DNA from: Hygrophila difformis
Taxonomy: Eukaryota > Streptophyta > Magnoliopsida > Lamiales > Acanthaceae
Direction of reading: 5' to 3'
DNA: 64,000 nt
Assembly (NCBI GenBank): GCA_030278955.1
Contig: JAOANR010000015.1
Coordinates: 14,865,917 to 14,929,916, forward strand
Shown here: piece by piece, positions 11,307-22,499 of the stretch
Layout: the number at the start of each line of letters is the position of its first letter
Numbering within the stretch: position 1 is the first letter of the stretch
Made by a program: the position numbers and the translations under genes
Notes under the pieces: generated by a model
Seen by the model: only the letters and a program-made list of their open reading frames with translations
Databases searched by the model: none
Told to the model about the DNA's origin: nothing

Positions 11307-12874
11307 ATGGCGTCTTCATCCTCAACCAATCTACCCGAAAAAGCTTCCGATCAAGCCCCAACTAGCTCGGAACCCCCAATCACTTCTAAGACCCTCAATC
11401 CCTCAGAAAATGTAGTTGAAGATCATAGTGCCACGCCTGAAAACCCTACTCAAACCTCCACAGAAGCTACCGAAGCCCAACTCACGGAGTTTGCTGAGAA
11501 TGCCGAGCCTATTATTACCATGTTTCCTACCCCTCTTCATAGTCCACTTCCAAATCCTCCTCAGGAACCTACTGTAAACCCTTCTGGAGCCTCTACTGCG
11601 GGAGATCCCACTGAAGCTACTCCAAATCCTACTGATGCTGAAGCCACACATGTTCAGGAAGAGGAAGACCATATTCTGCCGCATAACGAACCAGAGATTC
11701 CAGATCAACCCGATGTTGGAACAGAGGTCCGACGACCTACTACTAGGTCTTCACAGAAAAAGAAGCGGAGCAACTCTACCAGTGATGTTGGTGCACCTGC
11801 GAAACGACCAAGGACCCGAAGAACGCCGGAGAAGTCACAGAGGGATTTACTATCACAACGAGCGTTCAACATGACATATTTCACTAAGGAAATGATGCTG
11901 TTCGGGACCAAAGACCTTGTCAACAGGAAATTCATCCCAGAGGAGACTTTTGTCCATTCTACATACACCGACCTAGGGTTCGATGAGTTCCTTGAAGAAA
12001 GACATCTACTGAAGTGGGCAAGGGTGTTTAAAGCTTACTCTCCAACACTGGTCAGAGAGTTCTACGCCAACTACACCCTGATGTTCTCAACAAGAAGTCT
12101 CAATGGTTTGGTAAGATATACATTAGAGGCAAGTTTATTGATTTAACCCCTGGAGTTATCAATGCGTTGTTAGAACTTGCACCAAACGATGATCTTGGTG
12201 ATCCACTGGAGTATTTGCCTCATTCGCCTGCCGATATAGCCTACACTATTTCAAATGAGAGGGCTTTTGACTTTGGCCGGAACAAGTGCAGTGTTTCAAA
12301 CATGACCATGAAGTTCCATTGTTTGTTCTATCTGTGTCGTGCAAACATCTTACCAACATCCAACGCCTCACAGCCTTCACTGTAAATGGGTAAACTTTTG
12401 TTTTGTATTGATTCTGGAATAGAACTTATGAATTTTGGTCTTCTGGTTTTGAAGCGCATGCTAGGTTTTACTCGTGATCTAATCACCAAGTCTGCTAGTT
12501 TACCATACCCTGGCCTTATCACATTGTTGCTGCATCAAAATGGCATTAAGACAAAGAAGGATGACTTGATCAAGATAAATGCACATTCTCCTTCCAATGA
12601 GCTTCGTGACAAGCATAACGACTTCAAGGAAGGACAACCACCGTCTGGCACCGATCTCATTTTGCAGATCAAGTCTGAGTTGCTTGCCCTGAGTGACAAG
12701 CAGACCAAAATCAGCCAGGAAGCTATTGCCACCAAGCGCAAGATTGCACAGATTATGAGTATGCTTCCCGGATCTCTCTCCCCAACCCGCAAGGGCTCTT
12801 CAAGTGGAGCTCGTTCTGAGGAGCAGAATCCATTTGCTGATGAGGAAGAGGGCTCTTCAGATGAAGTTGTTTGA
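11307..12874 (+). pseudogene. Third reading region of SIRE-like Copia (envelope-like position)
   Basis: The ATG at 11307 opens a 279-codon frame. Its first 150 residues are rich in Ser, Thr, Pro and Glu, followed by a basic KKKRSNS...KRPRTRR patch. The part from RAFNMTYF onward resembles the putative plant transposon protein domain often seen downstream of pol in SIRE elements. The reading shifts frame near 12090 (continuing as FIDLTPGVINALL) and meets TAA at 12383-12385. It then resumes at 12386 and ends TGA 12872-12874. No signal peptide or convincing membrane segment is seen, so 'envelope-like' is positional only. Its function in the element is not known. Confidence 0.6.
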
Positions 12875-13240
12875 CCCATCAAGGGGGAGAAACAAAGTGT
12901 GGTGGTGTCTGTTTTGGTGGAGGTCATCTCAATAAGGTATGGTTGTTGGTACATTTGGGTAACACATTTCTGACTAAACTTTTTAATGGTTTTTGGTGAT
13001 TGTCTGATGACTGATGGATGTTTGAACTTTGTGCTGATGACACTATTTTGCTGATTGTGTTTGTTTGTTTTGGATGAACTGTGATGGACTATTGACTCTC
13101 TGAAACTGTCGTCTTGTTTGGAACTTTACTCTGTTGATATTTTGCTATTTTGTTTGATGTGCTTATCTATCATGATCTGAATTGCTTACTGTTTGCATTT
13201 TTGATAGACACGTTGTTCGATGGATCATCATCTCCATGAA
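12875..13240 (+). other. 3' untranslated part of Copia internal region
   Basis: T- and G-rich non-coding DNA with repeated TTTGTTTGATG-like text lies between the third reading region and the polypurine tract. Confidence 0.6.
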
Positions 13241-13253
13241 ATGTGGGGGAGAT
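13241..13253 (+). other. Polypurine tract of Copia
   Basis: ATGTGGGGGAGAT lies directly before the 3' LTR and is the expected plus-strand primer site. Confidence 0.75.
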
Positions 13254-13929
13254 TGTTAATACATTGTTATGACAACTTAACCTTGTACTTTTCATTGAGA
13301 TGTTTCTCAGGTGTTGGCACATCTGGTTGACGACAGTTAACTCTGGTGGAAGTTCTTTTATTTGTACTTATTTAAATACCGCAGAGTCTGTAATTTCAAA
13401 TAGGATTTTGAGCGATTTATTTTTCATCTTAGAGATTACAGTGAGAGAGTCTTTGTAAGTTGTTCTTCAAGAACTTATAGAGTGATCGTGAGAAGAACAA
13501 GAAAAGAGAGATTGAGTTTACATAGAAAATATCTGAAGGTATTGTGATCTACCATCAAGATTGTATTCTGGAGATTCAGGGAAAGAAGATGAAGATCATG
13601 GAGAATCGACAGATCGTGTTCATGCCTTGGTGAATTCAAATAGGGTGATTTCCCTACAGCCGTAGTTAAGGGGGAGTCTTGACTACACTGCTCTACTAGA
13701 TTAGTTCGTCTAGGGTGAGAGATTGATTTCTTGGTTTAGGCATTAGATTGTGTCTGTGATTTTGATCTTTAGTCTAGTTCAAGTCCCTGGATTGGTATCC
13801 CCCAGATGTAGGTTGCAAAACTGAACTGGGTTAACAAATTGATTGTGTTCTTTATCGCTTTCGCAAACACGTAGTTAGAACATCATAAAAACATCCATAA
13901 CAGAATCTTGAAGCATTAAGGGACCTACA
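13254..13929 (+). repeat. 3' LTR of SIRE-like Copia
   Basis: It matches the 5' LTR almost throughout, ends ACCTACA, and is followed by the ATTCG duplication. Confidence 0.9.
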
Positions 13930-13934
13930 ATTCG

Positions 13935-14178
13935 CGATCAGGGATTCCCAATACCTAAGGTAATCTTTGAATGTGACTCAATCAATGTGGTAAGGTGGCT
14001 CAACAGTCCAGGTGAATGCCCGTGGAGGTTTTATGAGTTGATGCGGCCAATTCTGGCGGTTTTGAGGTGCGGTGGAGGAATACGAATACAACATATTTTG
14101 CGTGAACGGAATGATGAAGTCGATAAATGGGCCCGAGCAGGCGCAATGGGTGGAGGGAAGATAGAAATCTGGTACTAA
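13935..14178 (+). pseudogene. LINE RNase H distal half
   Basis: This is the continuation of the LINE RNase H domain on the far side of the Copia insertion. The frame reads IFECDSINVVRWLN, then ILRERNDEVDKWAR, and ends TAA at 14176-14178. CDS..N and the RN.EVD.WA motif are the usual end of RNase H in plant LINEs. The split falls exactly at the ATTCG duplication. Confidence 0.75.
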
Positions 14179-16796
14179 AGTTTGAATGAAGACAACCTCA
14201 GATTTTAGGTTTTGTATTGTTTAAGCCCTAACAACGTTGTGATTAGGAGCGTGGAAAACTGGCGGTGAGGTAAAGACTTGAGTTGGTGGATGGAAATTTT
14301 TTGAATTGAATTGGTGGGATACATAATAAACTAGGAGTGGGAGAGAATTTGGAGGGGATGTATTTTGATGATAAACAGTGGAGTTATAAGGGCTAGGATG
14401 AGGGTTGAATTTCTTTTGGAAATCTGTTGCCATTAGCAGTTTTTATAGAAAGGGATTTTTGTCCTAATGAGGCGTGCGGATAAGTCCATATGCTGGCTTT
14501 CCTGGTGTATGCAGTGTCGAGGAGAGAGTTGCTGTTTTCTTGACACTTTGCTGTTGCCATTGATAGTAAAACCCAGTGCAGGCATTGTGAAGGAGCGGTT
14601 GTTATATCATCAATGTTGAGGACAGGGAGGGTGTGGCATGCTTGGGGAGTAAAAGAAACGACATAATATTGGCTCTGCTTGTTCGATCTATCTTGTTTTT
14701 CTTTTTGCAGGTGAAATATTCATACTGGGATTGGTGGGAGCGCTGGAGGTTTGAATAAAGTCAGTCATGGATATTCAAGTAAGCTGGGATTTCGGGTGTG
14801 GCTGATGATGTTGCTGTAGTTGCCGACGCTGGAAGTCCTAAGGGATCATAGCTGTTACCGTTATGATGTGGGAATGAAGACCTCCTGCAATAAATCCAAT
14901 AAGTCAATTAATATACAAAACCGGTGAGAGGCAAGTGCTGAGCTTTTTCGGAAGAGTACAGAGGTGATGGTAAATATGACATTCTTGAATTTGCTTCTTT
15001 ATGCATCGGATATGATAAGGGCATTTGGACATCTTCTTGTTCTTGTTTTGGTTGTTAACCCTGTAATCCCTCCTACTCCCTTGATTTTCGAAAGAGCCAC
15101 TCGACTTATCCTGATGCTTTGCTACTATATTATCCCCAAGTACTCCTATCCTATTCCCTGTGACTCATGATCGAGCCAATAGAATATCCTGATGATTTAC
15201 GTCTATTTAGGAATAGACACTGAATCCTGCCTTTCCTTGTTCTAGCCACCCAAATTCATTTAGTCATTGGGAATTTCAGGGTCTATCTATGCATTTTTCA
15301 CAAGTCCCTTTGAGTGTTGGTATGTTCTTGAGATGTAAGGATGAGTACCTAACAATTGTTAGTATTGGGTGGTCATTTTGACGGGTGATTGAAACGGTAT
15401 CAGAAGAGATTGATGCCGGGATGATTATTTTGCATATGATTTCGGTAGTCGGGAAACTCCTAGAAGAAAAAGAAGAGGAAAAAAGGGATAGCTTAGTTTT
15501 TTGTAAAAAAAAAAAAAATATAAAAAAAGGGGAACTGAAATTGCAGCAAGGAAAATAGAGGGGCTGGGTTCCAGTTAAGGGGTTGTTGTACTTGAAAAGA
15601 ATCTGAAAATGTAGTTTGAGTTGAGAAAGAATGCCTTGCACCAAGTCTCACTTGGAGACAGACTTGGAGATCACTATGAGCCCGTTTGGATTGGCTTCTA
15701 GGGAGGTGCTTTTGGCTTTTGCTTCTGGCAAAAGCACTTCTAGTAGAAATTAGGTGTTTGTTTTGGCTTTTAAGAAAAAGCAAAAGCACCTCGAAAAGCT
15801 AAAAAAGTGCTTCTGGGAGAAGCAGCTCAGGTGGTGCTTCTCCCAAAAGCAGAAGCCAAAAGCACCTCGTAAAATGTGCAAGGACTTAAATACCCCCACT
15901 ACTTAATATAAATTACACTATAAATATATCTTATTATCATATTAAATAGCATGTCCTTTTTGGTAATTACCACACTCTAAAAGCACTTTTCATTTTTATT
16001 CATCCAAACATATTTTTTACAAAAAGCCGCTTTTCAAACATTCCATCCAAACACAAAAGTTACCTGCTTTTGCTTTTGACTTCTGCTTCTGCTTCTACTT
16101 TTGGCTTCTGCTTTTTTCAAAAGTCAATCCAAACAGGCCCTATCTCAAGGTTTTGATTTAGTAACATGTCCTGAATTTTTAGTGTGTAATGCATAGATGG
16201 TCCCTCATTTCCCATGACCTCCTGCCTTTGTCTTTTGACCTCCAGCCTTGCTTTTTTTTACATCAATAAAGTTCCTTTAATTCGATGCATTAGATTTGAT
16301 ACATATGTAAATTTGATACATATGCAGGCGAGATGTGATTTTGAAGCAAGTTTATAGATTGTCTCTTAAAAACACCAATTGAGTACTCTATTGTCTGTTC
16401 ACTTTGAATGTATGAGTATAAGCTCCTAGTTGATGGGAGGCTTCAGTTAAGCATGGAGTACTACACATATTCATTAGGTCAAGTCTGCTGGGTGCTGGAG
16501 GGGTGGATGAATGGATTGAAAGACACAGCAGTTCCTGTTTGCAACAGTAGCAGATTTCGTGTTCAGAATGGAAGCAGAAGTATTTAGCTGTGGCAGTGGG
16601 CAGGCCTGGCTTCTCTACCGAGTTCTTCCTTGTATGTAGCTGATATTGTGTGATAGTATTTGATAGGTAGTGTTTCAAAGTGGTGGTTTGGTTGTGGGTG
16701 CTGGCCTTATGTTTTTTGAATGAGTTTTGTGTTGGATGCATATCAAGAGAAACACTGTATTTAGACCATTTGGTGGAATAAATATGCCTTTTCCTC
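14179..16796 (+). other. LINE 3' tail region
   Basis: No protein-coding frame of note. I assign this to the LINE 3' untranslated region because the poly(A) tail and target duplication occur at its end. At about 2.2 kb without the nested element it is long for a LINE tail, so part could be an unrecognised insertion. Confidence 0.45.
15678..16140. mobile_element. Small TIR element, PIF/Harbinger- or hAT-like
   Basis: Ends are GAGCCCGTTTGGATTGGCTT and, read inward from the right, GGGCCTGTTTGGATTGACTT. TAT at 15675-15677 and 16141-16143 is a possible 3 bp target duplication. The arms are rich in AAAGCAGAAGC-type text. The superfamily is uncertain because the duplication is short. Confidence 0.65.
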
Positions 16797-16837
16797 AAAA
16801 AAAAAAAAGGTGGACAAAATGTAGAATAGATTGCTTT

Positions 16838-17049
16838 GGAAAAAAAACCCAATTCGTCCCATAATTTTCCAAAATTTCCAAAATCGTCCCATAATAATTG
16901 AATTAGCTTAATCCGTCCCATAATTTCGTTAATCCTAGCCTAATCGGTCCCAAATGCAAATTAATTACCCTGGGAGCTGACGTGGCACTCAATTAGTGTG
17001 GTCAAGGGCGGATTAGCCCGGTCAACTTTTTTTTGACCCGGTTCGATGC
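16838..17049 (+). repeat. MULE left terminal inverted repeat
   Basis: This 212 bp arm pairs with 21999-22210. It begins GGAAAAAAAACCCAATTCG and ends GACCCGGTTCGATGC. It probably holds the promoter for the GRF gene. Confidence 0.9.
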
Positions 17050-17259
17050 CCCTACTTGCCACTTGGACCATCCACGTCGGTTTTGGGGTTAATGGATTTG
17101 GGTAAATTGACACCACCACCGAACCCTAAATTACTTTCATCGTTCCCAAATTCCCTTTGAGCGCAGAACACCCTTTCATCCGTTTCTGAAGGATTTCTCC
17201 AAGCAATCGTATCCCCATATACGGACAAGAGAAGAGAAGAGTTGGGTGGGAGTTGTTCA

Positions 17260-17673
17260 ATGGAGCGACGAAACCGAGGAAGGCAGGAGATGGAAGTGCG
17301 ATTTCCGCCCGCTCCGTTTTGCAAATGTGGCGTGAAATTGATGATGCGAGTTGTGGAGAGTTCGGAGAAGGCTAGCTACGGAAGGGTGTATTACAGTTGT
17401 CGTACCTGTGGGTTCTTCAAATGGGCATACCCTGTTGAACCATTTTGGGCAGATGATGGAAGCCCCATCCAATGCCCTGCTGCGTCGGCCAACAGGAGTG
17501 AACCAATTGGAAGCTTTGGTGCGCCGGAGGATATGACTGAAGTGTCATCGCCAATGCCCCATTGTAAACGGGAGATGACCCATTGTAAACATGAGATGCT
17601 GCTGATTAAGTTGTTGGTGGTGATATGTTGCATTCTTGTGTTCATTGTTGTTTGTATGTTGTTTTGGAAATGA
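17260..17673 (+). CDS. GRF-type zinc-finger protein with C-terminal membrane segment, MULE-borne
   Basis: The ATG at 17260 gives 137 residues ending TGA. Residues about 17-61 match the GRF zinc finger (At4g04775-like group). They have CKCG, then GRVYYSC, then C-GFFKWAYP with aromatic residues; the ligands are three Cys plus a fourth position I cannot fix by eye. The middle is Ser/Pro-rich with two PHCKREM/THCKHEM repeats. The last 22 or so residues (LLIKLLVVICCILVFIVVC) form a strong membrane helix, so it is probably tail-anchored. GRF fingers are linked to single-stranded nucleic acid binding in other proteins; its role in this element is inference. It lies about 210 bp inside the left TIR and converges on the transposase gene, the position of mudrB in MuDR. 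I chose ATG 17260 over the upstream TTG. Confidence 0.8.
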   Translation: MERRNRGRQEMEVRFPPAPFCKCGVKLMMRVVESSEKASYGRVYYSCRTCGFFKWAYPVEPFWADDGSPIQCPAASANRSEPIGSFGAPEDMTEVSSPMPHCKREMTHCKHEMLLIKLLVVICCILVFIVVCMLFWK

Positions 17674-18350
17674 TTTCTGTGGAGATGGGATGGTGTAGGG
17701 AATGTATGATGTTTGAATGGTGGTGGTGTTATGTTGCAAACTTGTGTTCATTGTTGTTTGTATTTTGGGTTGGAATTGGAGTAGGGATATGGAGTATGAA
17801 ATGGAGCAAGGAATGTTGTAGGGAATGAATGTTGATGCTGTAATTTGGTGTTTATGTCAAATGAATGAAGAATGTTGTCTTTTGCTTTGATTTTGTAAGT
17901 TGTGGCTGTGTAGATCTATGTCTTCAATATATTTAGAATTCATCACCATGTAAAATGCCAAAAAATGACATTCAAGTTGCAATATATGTGAGCACCAACA
18001 GTGTAATGACATGTAGAACTATGTGTTCAATTGGAGATGATGTAAAATTGTATGTTAACCAATAACAAAGTGAGATGCAATATATATAGAATTCATCAAC
18101 TTCAGTGAAAATCGGTTACATGTAGAACTCCATTCAAGACCACCAAAATGACAATAAGAGTTCTAATAGCAACAACCATATAAAGCATCCTAGACGAGTG
18201 CATAATGCTTACAAATCAACTAAAGCATGGTTTAATGAGTACGGTTATCAAGTTCCCACGCATTTGCAAAATAAAGATGACACTATTGTGTTCAACAATT
18301 ACAAGCCAAAAAATGTGCCATATGCACAGCCACACAGGGCTTAAATATCT
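17674..18350. other. Convergent intergenic region inside the MULE
   Basis: This is AT-rich DNA between the two converging genes. It contains repeated TGTAGAACT and AATGAATG-like text and presumably holds both 3' untranslated regions and poly(A) sites. Confidence 0.5.
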
Positions 18351-21300
18351 TCAAGTCTTCTTGAGACGGTCTTGGTCAGCTTTCTTGAGAAGGTTGGCAA
18401 TGGTCATAAATTTCTTGCCATCCTTGATAATGGCTGGAACTGGCCTTGTCATGGCTCTTGTGTTGTCATCGGTGTCCTTTAATGCTGCCGGGACAATCAA
18501 TTGAAGGCCTCTTGGAGAAGTCGGCACTTGTGATTCAGCTTGTGTCATACACTCCACCATGTTTTCCTCTTGCATTGCTCCTCCATCCCCTGCCACCATT
18601 GCTCCTTCACCCCCTGCCATGCCTTCATTTGCAAGTTCTTGCTACAAGATCCATTTGGTTAAAACAAGAAAACAATAAAACATAACAGCCATGTGCACTA
18701 GAAAATGATATCAAAACTTAAGATTTGAATTTGAAAATTAAACTTACAATTTCCATTTGGTTTGTGTTGGTGGCAGTTGACTTGCACCTCCTTATGTTGT
18801 GTCCACGAACTCCACATTTACCACATGTCACACTATCCTGTTGTCTCCTCATCTTGGTGCCACCAGGAAGAATTTGTGGCCTACCAGCTTTTCTTTTCTT
18901 GGTCTTGTTAATCTCCTCACCAGCCTCTTTCCTCCTTTCAGTGACCGGCCTCCCAGCCTTTTTTGCAACAAACTCAGGTGGAATGATGGCCAAGTGATTC
19001 GTTTTTGGCCATTCCTCAATGCTATTCATTGGAAGAACAGGTAATGCATATGCATTCTTATATGAAGCAACCTCATAGCACTTATGAATGTACTTCTCTA
19101 GTGGATATCTCATGTGATTAATTGAGACATAAGCATGTATACATGGTATCCCACTAATCTGCCACTTTCTACAGCCACACAATCCACTATCCAAATCCAC
19201 ACTAAACTGCTCAAAGTCATTATAGATAGAGTTAACCTGAAAGTTGTTGGCATTGGACTTTGTTGGAACATAATCAAGTACCTTGCTGTGATAGACATCA
19301 AGTATGCTTTGAATCCTCGGGCATAGCATATCTCTCCATCTTTTAGACCTGTCTGCCATGTCCCTATTCCTTTGAAATCTTGACATCAAATATGTATGTA
19401 GCTCCATAAGCATGTTTAGCAGTGGCATCTTCCTAGCTTCAACAATGTTACCATTGAAATTCTCACAAGCATTGTTAGTGAGTATGTCACACTTGGGGAA
19501 GGGGCTGAAGAAAGCCCTACACCATTGATTTGGAGGTTTCCCTCTTAGCCATTCCTCGGCCTTTGGATCAGCTTTGTGGAGTTCATCCATCACCTTCTCA
19601 AATGAATTGACCGTAGTGCATTTTGCTGCCTTCCAAAACAACTTCTTGTGCATCCAACCCTTGAAGCCTGCTGCCTGGAAATTCACCATTAAATGCCTTG
19701 CACAAAATCTGATTTCAGCACCCGGAAATACCTCTTGCTCAGCTTGGATTAAACCTATGTTAATGCAAATTACAAGTTAAATCTTTGAACATCAAAGACA
19801 TACAAAATCATACAGCAAATTAAAAGTTCAAGTGATACCTTTTTGCTTGTCACTCATGATGGTAAACTTTGTAGTGTCTTGTATCTTCAAATCTGACTTC
19901 AAATGTGCCATGAACCAGCTCCATGTCTCGGTTGTCTCTTTCTTGACCACAGCCCATGCTACAGGTAGATAGCTATTATTCCCATCAATTCCACAAGCAA
20001 CCAAGAGAACACCACCATATGGTCCCTTCAACCAAGCTCCATCAAGACATATTAATGGCCTACAACCTCTAATAAACCCCTCTTTCAAAGCATGAACACA
20101 AACATAAATTCTGTCAAATCTGTTCCGACCAGTTGAACCATCAGTTTCAATCACAACTGTTGAGCCCGGATTGCTTCTCTTTACTTCCTCTGCAAAACTC
20201 CATAGCTTCTCATACTGTTCAGGACCCGGACCATCTATCAATTTCTTAGCTTTTGCTCTTGCCTTATATGCTTGGTGGGAAGTCACTTGAACTTTTAAGT
20301 TCTTCACAGTCTCTAACCTGAATGCCTTAATGTTCCTTTTAGGATCGTTCACAAACGTATCCTTGAACTTAGAAGCAAGCCAGGTTGAGCTTACATTTGC
20401 CACATCAGAACTCACCTTGCAAGTATGTTTATCCTTGAACTCCCTAATCCTCCAACTTGATTGGGATGACACTGGCAGCCCCCTTAGTATCCAAGGGCAT
20501 TCCTCATCTGCACATCTTGCAACTAGTCTCCTGTTGTCATTCTTGGGGAACCTAACACTTCTCTTCACATTTATGGCGTATGATTGCACTGCCAACTTCA
20601 GTTCTTTTTTGGTGCTAAAGATCATTCCAACCTTGAACTTTGGATTGAAGATCTCACTCGTGTCAAACAAAGGAAATTCAGTCTTCTCATATTCATCTTC
20701 ATCCGATCCCTGTGGACTTTTGAGCTCATCACCACTTACAATAACATCATCATTATCATCTGAATCCTCTGCCGGATGGTCACTCCCCACATCACTTACC
20801 ACTTGCTTCTCTTTACCTTTGTTCTTGGCTGCCAACACCCTCTCATCACTCCTTGCCTGTGCTCTCTCAAAAACATTTTCCACATCTTCATCAGTGTCAG
20901 TCTCCTCCTCCCTCATATCATACTCATATGGTTCGTCAGAATCTTCAAAACCACTGAAATTTGCCAAATCATCTTCCTCAGATAGAACATCTTCCTCCAG
21001 ACACTCATCCTCTTCAACCTTGTCTACCACATACATGTGTATTTCTCTTATGTTCGTTAACACCCCACAAGCTGCATCGATCACTCCTTGCTCCTTCACC
21101 AGCTTGATTTCACTCCCAACAGCCATGTAAATACTAAATGAATCCCCGGAATGCAGATATTCAGCAAATTTCCTTAAAGCTTTCAGTTTGAGGTCTTTGA
21201 CAAATACATTATCATACTTATATGTAATTGTCTGTGAGGAAATAGTCGATACCCAAACACCATTCTCAATTTTTCCACCACAGCCAATACTAATTGTTAC

Positions 21301-21716
21301 CCTATCCGCGTCGGGCTCTGCAAGTACAAAGTTCAAGGCAAGACAGACCCAATAAAATATTTAACATCTACTCAACACTAAATTCTAATAAATACAAGAT
21401 TCCAAGCTGCAAGAAAGGCATTTTTTACTTCAATTTGCAATTGTATGTGTGCAATATTTTCCAGTTTTCTTTATTCCCCACATGGGTCCATTGTCGGTAC
21501 CACACACGACATAAATGAAATCACCTACCATAAAGTTAATTTAAGTAAACAGTGATGGGGTAAGGACCACACGAAAACCACTTTTTCCCAACAAGAATAC
21601 CCTACACGAAGCCACTAACTGACAAAACCATAAATCACCATAAAAAGCTTACCATAGTCAGGCGGGGGATCATCGTGCTCGTTTTCCGGCCTCAAAGTCG
21701 CTGCCCTGTTGCCCAT
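18351..21716 (-). CDS. MULE transposase (MURA-like), four exons
   Basis: The gene model is exon 1 21716-21653, exon 2 21317-19839, exon 3 19754-18748 and exon 4 18641-18351. All introns are GT-AG, and the joined length of 2,841 bases gives 946 residues in frame. The N-terminus (about 20-125) is a PB1-like domain of the kind seen in plant MULE proteins, followed by an acidic linker. Residues about 245-320 are the MuDR N-terminal domain (FKVGMIF to KHTC). The DDE core has CLDGAWLKGPYGG, IMSDKQKG and ACENFNG. A SWIM finger (CGCRKWQISGIPCIHA) and a CCHC knuckle (CGKCGVRGHNIRRC) follow. The enzyme would cut the element's TIRs in the nucleus. An in-frame upstream ATG at 21815 is an alternative start (979 residues). 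No stop or frameshift is seen. Confidence 0.9.
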
Positions 21717-21998
21717 TTTGATGTCGTCGCCCACCAAGCCCGCAAGCCCTAGCCCTAATTGTCGCACCAACACTGAACTCCACTCGCCGCCACGAATTTG
21801 GAAAGAGGGCGACAATTGCGTGCGTCTGTAATGGGCAAAACCACGAACTTGAGGAACGAGGGAGAAATCGACGCGAGAGAATGAACGAGGCTGTGTCGAT
21901 GGTGAAAATGGCGCCGGTAGAGTAATTTGGGGAATTTACCCACATATCCACATGGAGCTCCAAATAAATGAACCGGCCGGCCCAACCCCGCCAGGTAA

Positions 21999-22210
21999 GC
22001 ATCGAACCGGGTCCAAAAAAAGTTGACCGGGCTAATCCGCCCTTGACCACACTAATTGAGTGCCACGTCAGCTCCCAGGGTAATTAATTTGCATTTGGGA
22101 CCGATTAGGCTAGGATTAACGAAATTATGGGACGGATTAAGCTAATTCAATTATTATGGGACGATTTTGGAAATTTTGGAAAATTATGGGACGAATTGGG
22201 TTTTTTTTCC
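21999..22210 (-). repeat. MULE right terminal inverted repeat
   Basis: Reverse complement of the left arm. It probably drives the transposase gene, whose first ATG lies about 280 bp further in. Confidence 0.9.
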
Positions 22211-22307
22211 GATTGCTTTTACCATTGAAAAACTAAATATATATAGTTTGCCTTTTATATCTACCATAATAAGAGCAATTGAAAAAATAGCATTAAACTA
22301 TTCAAAA

Positions 22308-22495
22308 TTCACCAACATCAGTTGACTTGAGTGGATTGGAGTTCTAGTCGCTTAAGTAAGGTCTCGGGTTCGAGACTTGTGTATGCAAAAAAATTACTTT
22401 GGGAGAGGTGCTGTTAATTATTGCCCATGCACATTCTCGATGAATTAGTCTTAGGTCCAATGTGGCATGGGGATGCCCGGTTACTCACCAAAAAA
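22308..22495 (+). mobile_element. tRNA-derived SINE (second family)
   Basis: An A-box-like stretch (TTGACTTGAGTGGATTGG) and B-box-like stretch (GTCTCGGGTTCGAGACT) are followed by a body ending GGTTACTCACC and an A-run. Imperfect flanks ATTCAAAA and ATTCGAAT may be the target duplication. Fragments of the same family occur near 2533, 40104 and 40375. Confidence 0.6.
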
Positions 22496-22499
22496 ATTC

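Larger units (their letters stand above)
5415..13929 (+). mobile_element. Copia LTR retrotransposon, SIRE-like, decayed
   Basis: LTRs of 679 and 676 bp begin TGTTAATACA and end ACCTACA. The target duplication ATTCG (5410-5414 and 13930-13934) is perfect. The LTRs differ by about seven substitutions and a 3 bp gap, suggesting fairly recent insertion. Order is LTR, methionine-tRNA primer site, gag, protease, integrase, RT, RNase H, a third reading region, polypurine tract, LTR. The coiled-coil gag, the extra 3' reading region and the 8.5 kb length fit the SIRE/Maximus lineage. It interrupts the RNase H of the LINE. Confidence 0.9.
3320..16808 (+). mobile_element. 5'-truncated L1-type LINE, interrupted by nested insertions
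   Basis: An 18 bp direct repeat with one mismatch, GGTGGACAAAATATAGAA at 3302-3319 and GGTGGACAAAATGTAGAA at 16809-16826, brackets the element. It ends in a 12-A tail (16797-16808), 15 bp after an AATAAA signal at 16777. The 5' end starts inside the reverse transcriptase domain, typical of incomplete target-primed reverse transcription. A Copia element (5415-13929) and a small TIR element (15678-16140) are nested in it. Without them the LINE is about 4.5 kb. Confidence 0.8.
16838..22210. mobile_element. Mutator-like element (MULE), two-gene, potentially autonomous
   Basis: The element is 5,373 bp. Its terminal inverted repeats of 212 bp begin GGAAAAAAAACCC and differ at about one position. 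The 9 bp target duplication GATTGCTTT at 16829-16837 and 22211-22219 is perfect. Inside are a transposase gene on the minus strand reading from the right TIR and a GRF zinc-finger gene on the plus strand reading from the left TIR. The two genes converge, as mudrA and mudrB do in MuDR. It landed two bases beyond the target duplication of the LINE. Near-identical TIRs and an intact gene model suggest recent activity. Confidence 0.93.

Noticed and set aside
20330..21130. Long plus-strand open frame opposite the MULE transposase
   Set aside because: It mirrors exon 2 of the transposase; its Ser/Leu-rich text is the complement of the acidic linker.
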